Positions 1-8,420 of a stretch of 64,000 nt of DNA are shown one piece after another. This stretch comes from Rhizobium sp. NLR16a (GTDB lineage Bacteria; Pseudomonadota; Alphaproteobacteria; Rhizobiales; Rhizobiaceae). Position numbers and translations under genes: made by a program. The notes under the pieces were generated by a model. It did not search any database. It was not told the DNA's origin and saw nothing but the letters and a program-made list of their open reading frames with translations. The number at the start of each line of letters is the position of its first letter. Position 1 is the first letter of the stretch. The stretch is taken from NCBI RefSeq assembly GCF_017948245.1, contig NZ_CP072865.1:3621501-3685500 (forward strand). Reading direction: 5' to 3'.

Positions 1-2
1 CC

Positions 3-416
3 AAGGATTTCCCTCTGGCCTCATGTAGCGGATGGAACGGAACGCTGGTCAGCAGGACCGGGACCGATTCGAGCACTGCGGTTATGGAAGGGAACGTCAA
101 TCAGGCCAACCTCCAGGAATATTGCGAGCGAGACCCGGGAGGCGAGACGACCGCACATGGAGGGAAATTGACTGTAGAGCAGTGCGTGGCGATGTACATG
201 AAACAAAATGGGAAGGACACTTACCGTTCCACCGCCAATTGCCGCAAGGGCACCCTGTCCTTCTTTCCTGCTGGCGGAGAACCGCTGCGCGTCACTTTCC
301 CATTGCCAGAGGATGCAGATGTGTCGTGCGCCTCAGGCATGCCGCCGCTGATCGAGCAGTTCACGATGCTCTGCCCTCGGGCGGCGCGAAAGTTCAAAAT
401 GATCGATGGCGAATGA
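3..416 (+). CDS. Partial cysteine-rich hypothetical protein (5' end outside window)
   Basis: The reading frame is already open at base 3 and runs to TGA at 414-416, so the gene very probably begins upstream of the window. An internal ATG at 84 would give 110 residues, but no ribosome binding site precedes it and the frame stays open upstream. The visible protein has six cysteines (motifs ASCSGW, EYCERD, VEQCVA, ANCRKG, VSCASG, MLCPR), which suggests an exported, disulfide-bonded protein. I do not recognise the family. The next 700 bases hold no convincing gene, so it appears to be the last gene of its unit. Whether a signal peptide exists cannot be judged because the N-terminus is missing. 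Confidence 0.5.
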   Translation, partial: KDFPLASCSGWNGTLVSRTGTDSSTAVMEGNVNQANLQEYCERDPGGETTAHGGKLTVEQCVAMYMKQNGKDTYRSTANCRKGTLSFFPAGGEPLRVTFPLPEDADVSCASGMPPLIEQFTMLCPRAARKFKMIDGE

Positions 417-1126
417 AACGATGGCTGTCTCGGTACTGCCGATAAACTTCCGTCGGCCTTGAAAAACACGAGGATCTGCGTCAGACCGTGAGTAACAGCG
501 CGAGAATTCATAGGCGAACTGCTGGGCATTATACCGAAGATAGAAGTTGCAAGCTTAGGGCGTCGCCTGTCGGCATACGTCTTAAAGATTGGCGCCAACC
601 TGGCCGAGTGTAAAATAATCTGAATGTAGCGTTTCATTCACGCTTTCCTCCGATGCCAATTGCCCCATGGGTTTATCGCGGCTTTTTACTGGCGGAATAA
701 TATTATCTGTGTACGCTACAGTACCGGAACTGCTGTGACCGGAGGGACGTTGTTCCGCCTGGATCGCGCAGAGGGAGTCTCCTGTCTCCGCGCGCACCCC
801 TTTGTAGCCTGCGCGATCCAACTTTTTCTCTCAGCTTCAGTCAAAACTCTGTAGATGATCTTCCCTTTAGCGCCAAAAGACACGCTTTTCTTGTACAGCT
901 GTTCAAGTCAAACTTTGTCGGGAACTTTCGCAGGACGCTGTTGTTTTCCTGGCGGGCCGCACGCGGCAGTCTTCTGCCCTGCTACACCCCTATTGGCAGT
1001 CGTCGTGCGGTCCCACCTTCGCGCTCTTGGGTGGAGCCCCGCAGCCGTGACAAATCCATAGAGCGCTGTGAAACCAACGGCGCGTTTTCTCGTTCAATGG
1101 CGGAATGGCTGTCGGGAGAATGCTGG
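417..1126. other. Gene-poor stretch, apparently lower G+C than its surroundings
   Basis: About 700 bases with several short overlapping open frames on both strands, none with a convincing ribosome binding site or recognisable protein. Base composition looks more AT-rich than the flanking genes, for example around 540-740. No repeat, tRNA or transposase remnant was recognised. It may be eroded accessory DNA. Confidence 0.4.
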
Positions 1127-1321
1127 ATGAAGCTGGTGTCGTTCCACTATGCAGGGCCGAACGAGACCCTCATCTTCATCAATCCTGAGCACGTTGTTGC
1201 CGTTCGACCGTTCCCGAACACCACACACATCTATGTTTCAGCGCTCCAAAACCATGGAGGCCCCAGTTATTATCCCGTCAGAGAGACGATCGATGACGTG
1301 GTCAAGCGACTGATCAGTTAA
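1127..1321 (+). CDS. Small hypothetical protein (64 aa)
   Basis: The start at ATG 1127 is chosen because GGGAGA lies about 7 bases upstream. A longer in-frame version from 941 would add a low-complexity, arginine-rich N-terminus that looks like noncoding translation. The protein begins MKLVSFHYAG and alternates short beta-like stretches (LIFINPEHVVAVRP, HIYVSAL) before a final helix (TIDDVVKRLIS). The pattern recalls small FlbD-type beta proteins, but the similarity is only in layout and no function is claimed. It stands alone, with no operon partner on either side. Confidence 0.5.
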   Translation: MKLVSFHYAGPNETLIFINPEHVVAVRPFPNTTHIYVSALQNHGGPSYYPVRETIDDVVKRLIS

Positions 1322-1417
1322 GCGAGCGCTAGTGCCAATGCTATTCCATGAGGTCACGGCTGGAACGGCGGGTTCCGGTCACACCCGCCGTCGCATTGCA
1401 GGCAAGGTGTCGCGGGT

Positions 1418-2554
1418 CTAGGTCGCCACCTGCCTCGGTTGTGTCAGACGCCTGCCGACGGTCTGACCGGGCAACTCGATAAACTTGTAGCCTACGAAGG
1501 ATAGGGCATAGACGGCGGGGATGGTGACAATCAGCGTCGCCAGCCAGCGAGCGGGATTGCTGAGGTCGGTATTGCCGATCAGCCAGGCGATCACCGGCTG
1601 CATGATCAGCAGGTGAATGAGATAGGCGCCGAAGGAAAGTTCCCCGAGATTTCGAAAGAAGCTGTTGCCGAGCACCGCATTGACCGCGCGCGAATAATGG
1701 CCGGCGGAACCCGGAAACCGATCGGCATGCACCAGGACAAAGAATAGCGCCACGATCCCGACGCGCACAGTTTCGTGCAGCACAGTCACGTCACCGCCGA
1801 CAGGGATGAGGACCAGCAGAGCCGAAATCGCAAAAGCCAGGTAAGCTCTGCCCTGCGACATCCATAATGCACCCGCGAGAAGCATGCCGGCGGCGAAGAT
1901 GTGCATTTTCATCGGCAGAAACGACGGCATCGGGAAGCGAAAGCCCAGGTGATGGATCACCCAGGCGGCAATGACCGCCAAGCCGACGGTGACGAGCATG
2001 CCCTTCAGCCAGCCGAGCCGCCCGAGGACGATCATGATGAAGGGCAAAGCCGCATAGAATTGCATTTCCAGGCCGATGCTCCAATCGGGCAGCGCCGTGC
2101 GGAAGGCATGGGCCGGCGACAAGCCGAACAGGAAGGAGAGATGCATCAGGTAGTTGGTCAGGCCATCGTCCAGATAGCGGGATGCGGCTTGCGGCGGATT
2201 GCCGTTGAACGCATCGATGACCATCCTTGCCTGATAGATCTCGGACCCGGCGATGAGAGCAATCACCAGCATGACGTAGTAGAGCGGTGCGATGCGGAAG
2301 AAGCGACGCGCCCAGAACACCGCCCACGTCTGCGGGCTCTCCCATGGCTCCCTGCCCTTCCGCCGCTGATAGTGAAACACCATCAGGAAGCCGGAGAGCA
2401 TGATGAACAGGTCGACCCCGAGCTCCGGATCTCCGATAACAGGCACCTTGAACCCCGTCAGGATGTGGGCATGGCCGATCAGCACCCATAGCGCTGCCAA
2501 ACCACGCAAACCATCCAGACATTCAATGCGTCTGCCGCCTTTCATCGCGTCCAT
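1418..2554 (-). CDS. Acyltransferase 3 family membrane protein (OafA/YrhL-like)
   Basis: The 378-residue protein starts at the ATG ending at 2554, preceded by AGAGG six bases upstream. The N-terminus carries the family hallmark (IECLDGLRGLAALWVLIGHA), containing the conserved histidine of the first membrane segment, followed by roughly ten hydrophobic segments. The length fits the family (about 350-400). Members transfer acyl groups, often acetyl or succinyl, onto surface sugars such as O-antigen, exopolysaccharide or Nod factor, at the inner membrane. No glycosyltransferase or polysaccharide genes are adjacent, so the acceptor cannot be inferred. It is monocistronic and faces the secreted-protein gene at 2785 divergently. 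Confidence 0.85.
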   Translation of the reverse strand: MDAMKGGRRIECLDGLRGLAALWVLIGHAHILTGFKVPVIGDPELGVDLFIMLSGFLMVFHYQRRKGREPWESPQTWAVFWARRFFRIAPLYYVMLVIALIAGSEIYQARMVIDAFNGNPPQAASRYLDDGLTNYLMHLSFLFGLSPAHAFRTALPDWSIGLEMQFYAALPFIMIVLGRLGWLKGMLVTVGLAVIAAWVIHHLGFRFPMPSFLPMKMHIFAAGMLLAGALWMSQGRAYLAFAISALLVLIPVGGDVTVLHETVRVGIVALFFVLVHADRFPGSAGHYSRAVNAVLGNSFFRNLGELSFGAYLIHLLIMQPVIAWLIGNTDLSNPARWLATLIVTIPAVYALSFVGYKFIELPGQTVGRRLTQPRQVAT

Positions 2555-2784
2555 GAGATACCTCTATCCATTCGTATCCGCGGGCAGGGTTAGCATCTTC
2601 GACGGCAACCGGATAGTGTTGAGTAAATTTTTATGGGCTTCGGCACAACTTGCGCGGGTTGACAGTCGATGAAGGGCTGGCGGCGTCAGGCTGCCCATTT
2701 GCGTCCATTCGACTGCGAAATATTGGAAGGAACATGCCGCTGCCGAACCGGTTTCCCCTTGAGACAACAAGGATGGAGAAGACC

Positions 2785-3141
2785 ATGTCCTGTAAACTCA
2801 TCGCAATATCCCTCCTTTCGATCGGTCTTGCCGGCTCGGCTCTGGCCCAGACAGCCGGTGGGGCGAATTCCAGCGGGCGGCTTTCGGTGGCGCCCATTAT
2901 CGGCGGCTCGGGCAATACAGGCGCGGGTTCGGCTGGTACCGGCTCCGCCGGCACGGGCTCGGCGGGCACGGGGTCCGTCGGCACCGATCCCGGCACGACA
3001 GGCAGCACCACCGGCAATGGCGGCGTCGATCTCAACAGCGGCCGCAGCACGATCAATCCGGGTGGAGTCAATCCGGACCTCCAGCAGACGCCCGGCTGCA
3101 CCGACGGCAGCGGCTCGCTCAGCGAGGCATGCCAGCAGTGA
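2785..3141 (+). CDS. Secreted glycine/threonine-rich repeat protein
   Basis: ATG 2785 is preferred over ATG 2773 because GGAGA lies six bases before it. The 118-residue product has a clear Sec signal peptide (MSCKLIAISLLSIGLAGSALA, cleavage before Q or T) and then a low-complexity mature region with four pentapeptide repeats of the GSAGT type at about residues 48-67, more Gly/Thr/Ser, and a C-terminus with two cysteines (GCTDGSGSLSEACQQ). It is probably a small periplasmic or exported protein of unknown role. Synonymous codons differ between the repeats, which argues that the amino-acid pattern is maintained. The family was not recognised. Confidence 0.7.
   Translation: MSCKLIAISLLSIGLAGSALAQTAGGANSSGRLSVAPIIGGSGNTGAGSAGTGSAGTGSAGTGSVGTDPGTTGSTTGNGGVDLNSGRSTINPGGVNPDLQQTPGCTDGSGSLSEACQQ
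2926..2985 (+). repeat. Four tandem 15-base units encoding GSAGT-type pentapeptides
   Basis: Units begin at 2926, 2941, 2956 and 2971. The first three encode GSAGT and the fourth GSVGT. Third codon positions vary between units. Confidence 0.8.
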
Positions 3142-3371
3142 GAATAGCGGGCGCCAGTCTGCCGAAAGAATGAGCCCGGTCATGATGGCGCCGGGCCTTC
3201 ATTTAACTGCCGCCGCTGACGTCGCGCAAAATGACGACCGCCTAAGAGAATTGCTTTACCGGCCGGCATTCCGGTCGTACAAGAACAGCATCCCTCCGCA
3301 CATGGTGATCGCCGCACCCAGCCAGCCTGCCGATATTTCCGGCGTCCGCGGAGCACCCGAAGAGGACCGTC

Positions 3372-4862
3372 ATGTCGAATGCAGCGCACCGCTCGAACCG
3401 CGTGCTTGTCGTCGCGACCATCATGGTGGCGACATTCATGGTCGCCATCGAAGCGACGATCGTGGCGACGGCAATGCCGCGCATCGTCGGGCAGCTCGGC
3501 GGCTTTTCCTATTATAGCTGGGTATTTTCGGCCTTCCTGCTGGCGCAGTCGACGACGACGGTCATCTACGGCAAGCTCTCGGATATTTTCGGACGCAAGC
3601 CGGTGCTGATCGGCGGCATCCTGATCTTCCTCGCCGGCTCTTTGCTCTGCGGCTTTGCCTGGTCGATGATGTCGCTGGTGCTGTTCCGGCTGCTGCAGGG
3701 GCTCGGCGCCGGCGCGATCCAGCCGGTGACGATGACCATCATCGGCGATCTGTTCAAGCTCGAGGAACGCGGCCGCGTGCAGGGCGCAATGGCGACCGTC
3801 TGGGCGACATCGGCCGTCGTCGGGCCGCTAGCCGGCGGCATCATCGTCGACAATATTTCATGGGCCTGGATCTTCTGGATCAACCTGCCGATCGGCATCG
3901 TCTCGATCGTCGCCTTCATGATTTTCCTGAAGGAGGACGTCGCGCACAAGCAGGCGAGGATCGATTATCTCGGATCCGTGCTGTTTTCGATTTCGATCGT
4001 CGCCCTGCTCGTCATGCTGACGGAAACCGAAGCGAGCGCTTGGATCCTGGTGTCGCTCTTCGCCGTCTTCGTCGTCGCGGGGCTCTTCTTCCTCGCCCAG
4101 GAGAGGCGGGCGCCGGAGCCGATCATTTCGATCGCGCTCTGGAGCCGCCGGCTGATCGCGACCAGCAATGCGGCGACGCTGCTTGCCGGCATGGCGCTGA
4201 TCGGGCTTTCCACTATCCTGCCGATCTACGTGCAGGGCGTGCTAGGACGCACCCCGATCGTCGCCGGCTTCACGCTGACAATGCTCATCGTCGGCTGGCC
4301 CTTGGCGGTGATGCTCTCCAGCCGCTTTTACCGGGCCTTCGGCATTCGCCGCACACTGCGCGTCGGCAGCCTGATGTTTCCGTTCGGCGCCTGCTTCCTG
4401 TTGTTCCTGACGCCCCAAAGCTCGCCGGTTCTGGCCGGCGCCGGCTCCTTCTTCATGGGCTTCGGCATGGGGCTGATCAGCCTGACGAGCATCGTGCTGG
4501 TGCAGGACAGCGTCGAATGGTCGATGCGCGGCAGCGCCACGGCCTCGATCATCTTCGCCCGCAGCCTTGGCAATACGCTCGGCGCCACCGTGCTCGGCGC
4601 CATCCTCAATGCCGGCATCAGCCATTATGCGAGCGGCGAAACGGCGGCCTCCCTTCACAAGGCACTGAACCAGCCGACCGGGCTCTCGGCGCTCGCCGAC
4701 GATCCGGCGATCCGCAGCATCTTCGACGCGGCCCTGCACTGGAGCTTCTTGGGCGTGGTCGTCGTCGCGGTGCTGACCTTCTTCACCACCTGGCTGATCC
4801 CCGTCGGCCACCGCCAGGCACGCGAAGAGCCGGCGGCGGCAAGCGAGGCGGCCTCGCATTGA
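3372..4862 (+). CDS. MFS multidrug efflux transporter, DHA2 (EmrB/QacA-type, 14 TM)
   Basis: The protein is 496 residues, starting at ATG 3372 with AGAGGA just upstream. It opens with a hydrophobic helix and the DHA2-type segment FMVAIEATIVATAMPRI. MFS motif A is clear (GKLSDIFGRKPVLIGG), motif C follows (GPLAGGIIVDNISWAWIFWI), and about 14 membrane segments fit the length. DHA2 members export drugs, dyes or other hydrophobic compounds in exchange for protons across the inner membrane. No periplasmic adaptor (EmrA/HlyD) or regulator gene is adjacent, so it probably works alone. The C-terminus is a short basic/alanine tail. The substrate is unknown. Confidence 0.88.
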   Translation: MSNAAHRSNRVLVVATIMVATFMVAIEATIVATAMPRIVGQLGGFSYYSWVFSAFLLAQSTTTVIYGKLSDIFGRKPVLIGGILIFLAGSLLCGFAWSMMSLVLFRLLQGLGAGAIQPVTMTIIGDLFKLEERGRVQGAMATVWATSAVVGPLAGGIIVDNISWAWIFWINLPIGIVSIVAFMIFLKEDVAHKQARIDYLGSVLFSISIVALLVMLTETEASAWILVSLFAVFVVAGLFFLAQERRAPEPIISIALWSRRLIATSNAATLLAGMALIGLSTILPIYVQGVLGRTPIVAGFTLTMLIVGWPLAVMLSSRFYRAFGIRRTLRVGSLMFPFGACFLLFLTPQSSPVLAGAGSFFMGFGMGLISLTSIVLVQDSVEWSMRGSATASIIFARSLGNTLGATVLGAILNAGISHYASGETAASLHKALNQPTGLSALADDPAIRSIFDAALHWSFLGVVVVAVLTFFTTWLIPVGHRQAREEPAAASEAASH

Positions 4863-4935
4863 CACGGTTGCTCCTCACGGGGAGCGCCTGGCAGTTTGTT
4901 GACAACGTTTCCTCCGTCATGCTCGGCCTTGTGCT

Positions 4936-5026
4936 GCCTTGTGCCGAGCATCTGAGCACCGCGATTTCACGAGAACCATTTATTGTCAGGTACTTGTTCG
5001 ACGTGCTCAGATCCTCGGCACAAGGC
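4936..5026. repeat. Inverted repeat, 24-base arms with one mismatch
   Basis: Arms at 4936-4959 and 5003-5026 (core TTGTGCCGAG) flank 43 bases between the MFS and ABC genes, which converge here. It could fold into a long hairpin and may serve as a bidirectional terminator or be a repeated palindromic element. Confidence 0.65.
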
Positions 5027-5091
5027 CGAGGATGACGTCGCCGGTATCCACGTAACTACGGAAACCGCTTCGTCCTTCTCCTGAAATAGCT

Positions 5092-7092
5092 TTAGCGGCG
5101 GTTGTCCAAAACCCGCAGGATCAGGTTTCGTCTTCCCTTGCGCGGGACGAGATCAATATCGCTGACGAGCTTTGCGCCGCCCTCGCGCCGTTCCAAGGTG
5201 ATCTTGCGGCTGTGGAAGGCTTCCAGCTCGGCGCGATGCGCAACGCTGATGATGGTTGCCGCCGGCAATTCATCGATCACCATCTCCATCATCCTGTCCT
5301 GGCTCTTCTCGTCGAGTGCCGAGGTCGCTTCGTCGAGCACGATGATATCGGGGGTATGCAGCAGCAGCCGTGCGAAGGCGAGCCGCTGCTTTTCGCCGCC
5401 GGACAGGATCTGGTCCCAGGGCGCGTCTTCCTCGATCTTCTCGCTCAGATAATCCAGCCCCACCTTGGCAAGGGCCGCCTTGATTTCCTCCGGCGTCCAG
5501 CTGTCGGCGGCGCGGGGGTAGGCCACCGCGCGGCGAAGCGTCCCGGACGGGATATAAGGCCGCTGCGGCAACATGAACAAGCGCCGGTCGCCGTGGAAAT
5601 CGACGCTGCCGTGACCCCAGGGCCAAAGACCGGCAATGGCGCGCACCAGCGTACTCTTGCCCGAGCCGGATTCGCCTGCCACGAGCACCCGCTCGCCCGG
5701 TGCGATCTCGACCTGGGCTTCCTTGACCACCGCGGTGCCGTCGTCGAGAGACACCGCGAGATCGTTCAAGTTCAGGATCGCATTGCCCTTGGTTTCACCG
5801 TGCCTGATGCGTCCCAGAACGTCGCTCTGTTCGGCGCGCTCGAGGCCGTCGAGCGACATCATCAGCGAGGCGACGCGTCGGGCGCAGGCATTCCAGTCGG
5901 CAAGGCGCGGGTAGTTATCGACCAGCCAGCCGAAGGCCGTCTGAACGATGGCGAAGGCGGAGGCCGCCTGCATGACCTCGCCAAGCGTCATGCCGCCTGC
6001 GAGAAATTTTGGCGCGCACAGCAGGAGCGGCACAACAGGAGCAATCAGCATCGACCCGTGCGAGACGAAGGTCGTTCGCATGTGCTGGCGCGCAAGCAGC
6101 GCCCATTGCTTGAGCACATTGGAAAATGTCTTGTCGAGGTCGCTACGCTCCTCTTCCTCGCCGCCGAGCAATGCGATGCTCTCGCCGTTTTCGCGCACAC
6201 GGGTCAGCGTGTAGCGGAGTTCGGCCTCGACCTGGTTCTTCACCTCCGAGACCTGGACGAAATGGCGGCCGATGACCGCGATCACAGTCGAGGTAATCAC
6301 GGCATAGAGGACCGCGGTGACGACGAGAAAACCGGGGATGGTGATGGTCGACCCGGCGACCGGCAGCGTGAGCGCCCCGCCGATCGTCCACAGCACGACG
6401 ATGAAGGTCGAGGCCGACAGAAAGGCGGCAATGACGCCGGCGACGAAATCGACCGGTGCTTCGGTCGCGATCCGCAAATCCTCCGAGAGGCGCGCCTCGG
6501 GATTCTTGTGGTCGCCGTCGATAAGGTTCAACTGATAATAACGACCGTTGGCCAGCCAGCGCGTGATCACCGCCTTCGTCAGCCAGGAGCGCCAGCGACG
6601 CTGGATCATCATGCGAACATAGACTTGTGCGGTGACGAGGGCGACGCTTCCGAGCACAAGCGGCACGAAGACGGCGCTGAGATAATAGACGGTGCCGGCG
6701 TCGTGTCGCTCTATGGCGTCGAAGATCCCGCGGTTCCAGCGATTGATCCCATATTGGAAGCCGACATTCATGCAGATCATCGTCAACAGACCGATCGAGC
6801 ACGGCCAGGCGAGCTTGTCGCCACTGCTGCCCCAGTAGCGGCGGGCGCTGATCCAGAAACGCCTCAGCAAATATCGCTTGCGCGCCTGCTCGGCCTCCTC
6901 GGGCGTGAGCTTCTGACTTGGTTCAATGACATCTTGCGGCGGCTCGACCTCGACAGTCGATGCCTTCTCCTGGCGCGTCTTTTCGGCACCGTCCTGCTCG
7001 GTGCCATCGACCGATTTCGGTTTGAGTGTAACGTCGGTCATGAGCACCATAACGGCGTACAAATCAGAAGGTTTCATGGCGGTGCGGGACAC
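5092..7092 (-). CDS. SbmA/BacA/YddA-type ABC transporter, fused permease and ATPase
   Basis: The protein has up to 666 residues. Residues 75-400 form the ABC_membrane_2-type transmembrane domain, with the EAA-like segment LTRVRENGESIALLGG at 296-311, as in YddA, BacA and peroxisomal ABCD proteins. The C-terminal ATPase has Walker A GESGSGKST (473-481), signature LSGGEKQRL (563-571), Walker B IIVLDEATSAL (583-593) and an H-loop SVAHR. Family members move peptides, vitamins or acyl-CoA-like compounds; in rhizobia the related BacA imports antimicrobial peptides. The start is uncertain: GTG 7092, ATG 7077 and ATG 7041 are all possible and none has a good ribosome binding site. It lies 41 bases downstream of the MFS-like gene at 7134 and is probably co-transcribed with it. 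Confidence 0.87.
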   Translation of the reverse strand: MSRTAMKPSDLYAVMVLMTDVTLKPKSVDGTEQDGAEKTRQEKASTVEVEPPQDVIEPSQKLTPEEAEQARKRYLLRRFWISARRYWGSSGDKLAWPCSIGLLTMICMNVGFQYGINRWNRGIFDAIERHDAGTVYYLSAVFVPLVLGSVALVTAQVYVRMMIQRRWRSWLTKAVITRWLANGRYYQLNLIDGDHKNPEARLSEDLRIATEAPVDFVAGVIAAFLSASTFIVVLWTIGGALTLPVAGSTITIPGFLVVTAVLYAVITSTVIAVIGRHFVQVSEVKNQVEAELRYTLTRVRENGESIALLGGEEEERSDLDKTFSNVLKQWALLARQHMRTTFVSHGSMLIAPVVPLLLCAPKFLAGGMTLGEVMQAASAFAIVQTAFGWLVDNYPRLADWNACARRVASLMMSLDGLERAEQSDVLGRIRHGETKGNAILNLNDLAVSLDDGTAVVKEAQVEIAPGERVLVAGESGSGKSTLVRAIAGLWPWGHGSVDFHGDRRLFMLPQRPYIPSGTLRRAVAYPRAADSWTPEEIKAALAKVGLDYLSEKIEEDAPWDQILSGGEKQRLAFARLLLHTPDIIVLDEATSALDEKSQDRMMEMVIDELPAATIISVAHRAELEAFHSRKITLERREGGAKLVSDIDLVPRKGRRNLILRVLDNRR

Positions 7093-7133
7093 GGCGTCGG
7101 CGGCGCCGAAGGGCCACTGCCTTACTGTCGCCG

Positions 7134-8288
7134 TTAGGTCCTGCTTGCACCCAGGACATAGCTGTCGTTCGCCGCCTTCTGGACCATTGCGATGGCGATC
7201 GGCGGAAGGATGAAACTCCAGATGCCGAGCCAGGCAATCGAGATCGGATTTCCCTGGCCTCTGTCGCGGGCCCGCTCACTCAGCAGGTCGCCAAGGGTCA
7301 TGACAAGAACCGGCAATCCGAGCGGCACGAGGATGGCGATCAGCATGGCCGCAAGCGGCGTGAGCAGGCGCTGCGACCGTGCGGCGCCCGCAAGCTCCCC
7401 GTGGATGCGATAGACCCAATAGGCAAGGTAGACGAAGGCGGCCAGCGCGATGCCGAGGACCAGAAGCGCCAAAAGCAGCGCGACCGGAGAACGGGCGACC
7501 TCGAAATCACCCGCCTGCAGCAGATTGAGCCCGAGCACCGTCAGGAAAATAAGGATCAGCGGTGCGACCAGGATGATGGCGACCAAGAGGGGTGATCGCC
7601 GCCGCGGTGCAAGCGGTTTGTGCCGAGGACGCGGCGGTTCATCGAAGGCGAGGTTTCCAGCCGGCACCAGCACTATGACGGCGAGGAGCAGGCAGGCCAG
7701 AAAAGCTGAAACAACGGGCACGGCGCCGAGATCGAACCCGTACAACCACGAGGCGACGGCCGGTGCAAAGGCTGAAATCAGGATCGTCGTCGACATCAGC
7801 GTCAGGACGCAGCCGAAGTCGATCTTGCCCGGCCGCCCACCCACCAGGAATATCGCGGCCGCCAGAGGATAGACAGCCCGCATCGCACCGACCACCAGGC
7901 CGAACAAAAACAGAAATACCGGCGATGCCCAGAGCGCAGGCGTCGGCAGCAAACAGACGGCTACGACCGCGCAGACGAGAACTGGCGAAATCAAAGCCGA
8001 CCGACCATGGCGGCTCGCAACGACAAAGGCCAGGAAGGCGCCGACCACCCAGCCAAGGGTGGAGCCGAAATAGAAAATGCCGATTGTCTGCGCGCTGCTT
8101 CCCGCCATCTGCGAGATCACGGGGAAGACCGTGCTCAACCCTTGTCCGGCCATCGCCACAAGAAGCGACGACAAAAAGACCGCCCAATAGCGATAGGTGC
8201 TCAAGAATTCGGCCAGCTTCCATTCGGCAGCGGTGGAGGGTGCAGAGGTGTTTTCCATTGGTGAAACTTGCTCTCCATTCATGACCAT
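7134..8288 (-). CDS. MFS-like integral membrane protein with atypical C-terminal half
   Basis: The 384-residue protein has an N-terminal half like a major-facilitator domain, with about six hydrophobic segments (LSSLLVAMAGQGLSTVFPVI, GWVVGAFLAFVVASRHGRSA). A basic, proline-rich linker (PPRPRHKPLAPRRR) follows, and then only about four membrane segments including YLAYWVYRIHGELAG. A normal MFS carrier has 12, so the second half is not a standard MFS repeat. The start could be ATG 8288 or ATG 8258. It precedes the SbmA/YddA-like ABC gene by 41 bases on the same strand, suggesting a two-gene membrane unit. The function is unknown, and transporter accessory or sensor roles are both possible. Confidence 0.65.
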   Translation of the reverse strand: MVMNGEQVSPMENTSAPSTAAEWKLAEFLSTYRYWAVFLSSLLVAMAGQGLSTVFPVISQMAGSSAQTIGIFYFGSTLGWVVGAFLAFVVASRHGRSALISPVLVCAVVAVCLLPTPALWASPVFLFLFGLVVGAMRAVYPLAAAIFLVGGRPGKIDFGCVLTLMSTTILISAFAPAVASWLYGFDLGAVPVVSAFLACLLLAVIVLVPAGNLAFDEPPRPRHKPLAPRRRSPLLVAIILVAPLILIFLTVLGLNLLQAGDFEVARSPVALLLALLVLGIALAAFVYLAYWVYRIHGELAGAARSQRLLTPLAAMLIAILVPLGLPVLVMTLGDLLSERARDRGQGNPISIAWLGIWSFILPPIAIAMVQKAANDSYVLGASRT

Positions 8289-8420
8289 CGCTCATCGCCG
8301 ACGGCGGAGATCGACCATGCGCATCAAAGAGCTATTTCAATAGCTGTAACGGAGCATTCGCATCAACCCAGACGTTTGCCGACTTGGCTGCGGCACGGCA
8401 CCGGAGCAGCCCTCCTCGGC

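Noticed and set aside
3242..3371. Minus-strand frame with a hydrophobic stretch (GWLGAAITMCGGMLFLYDRN)
   Set aside because: No start codon in frame and too short; it could be chance or the tail of a lost membrane protein.
5212..7137. 641-residue plus-strand open frame opposite the ABC gene
   Set aside because: It is the antisense shadow of a well-supported ABC protein; composition (His/Gly/Asp/Arg-rich) is typical of high-GC antisense frames.
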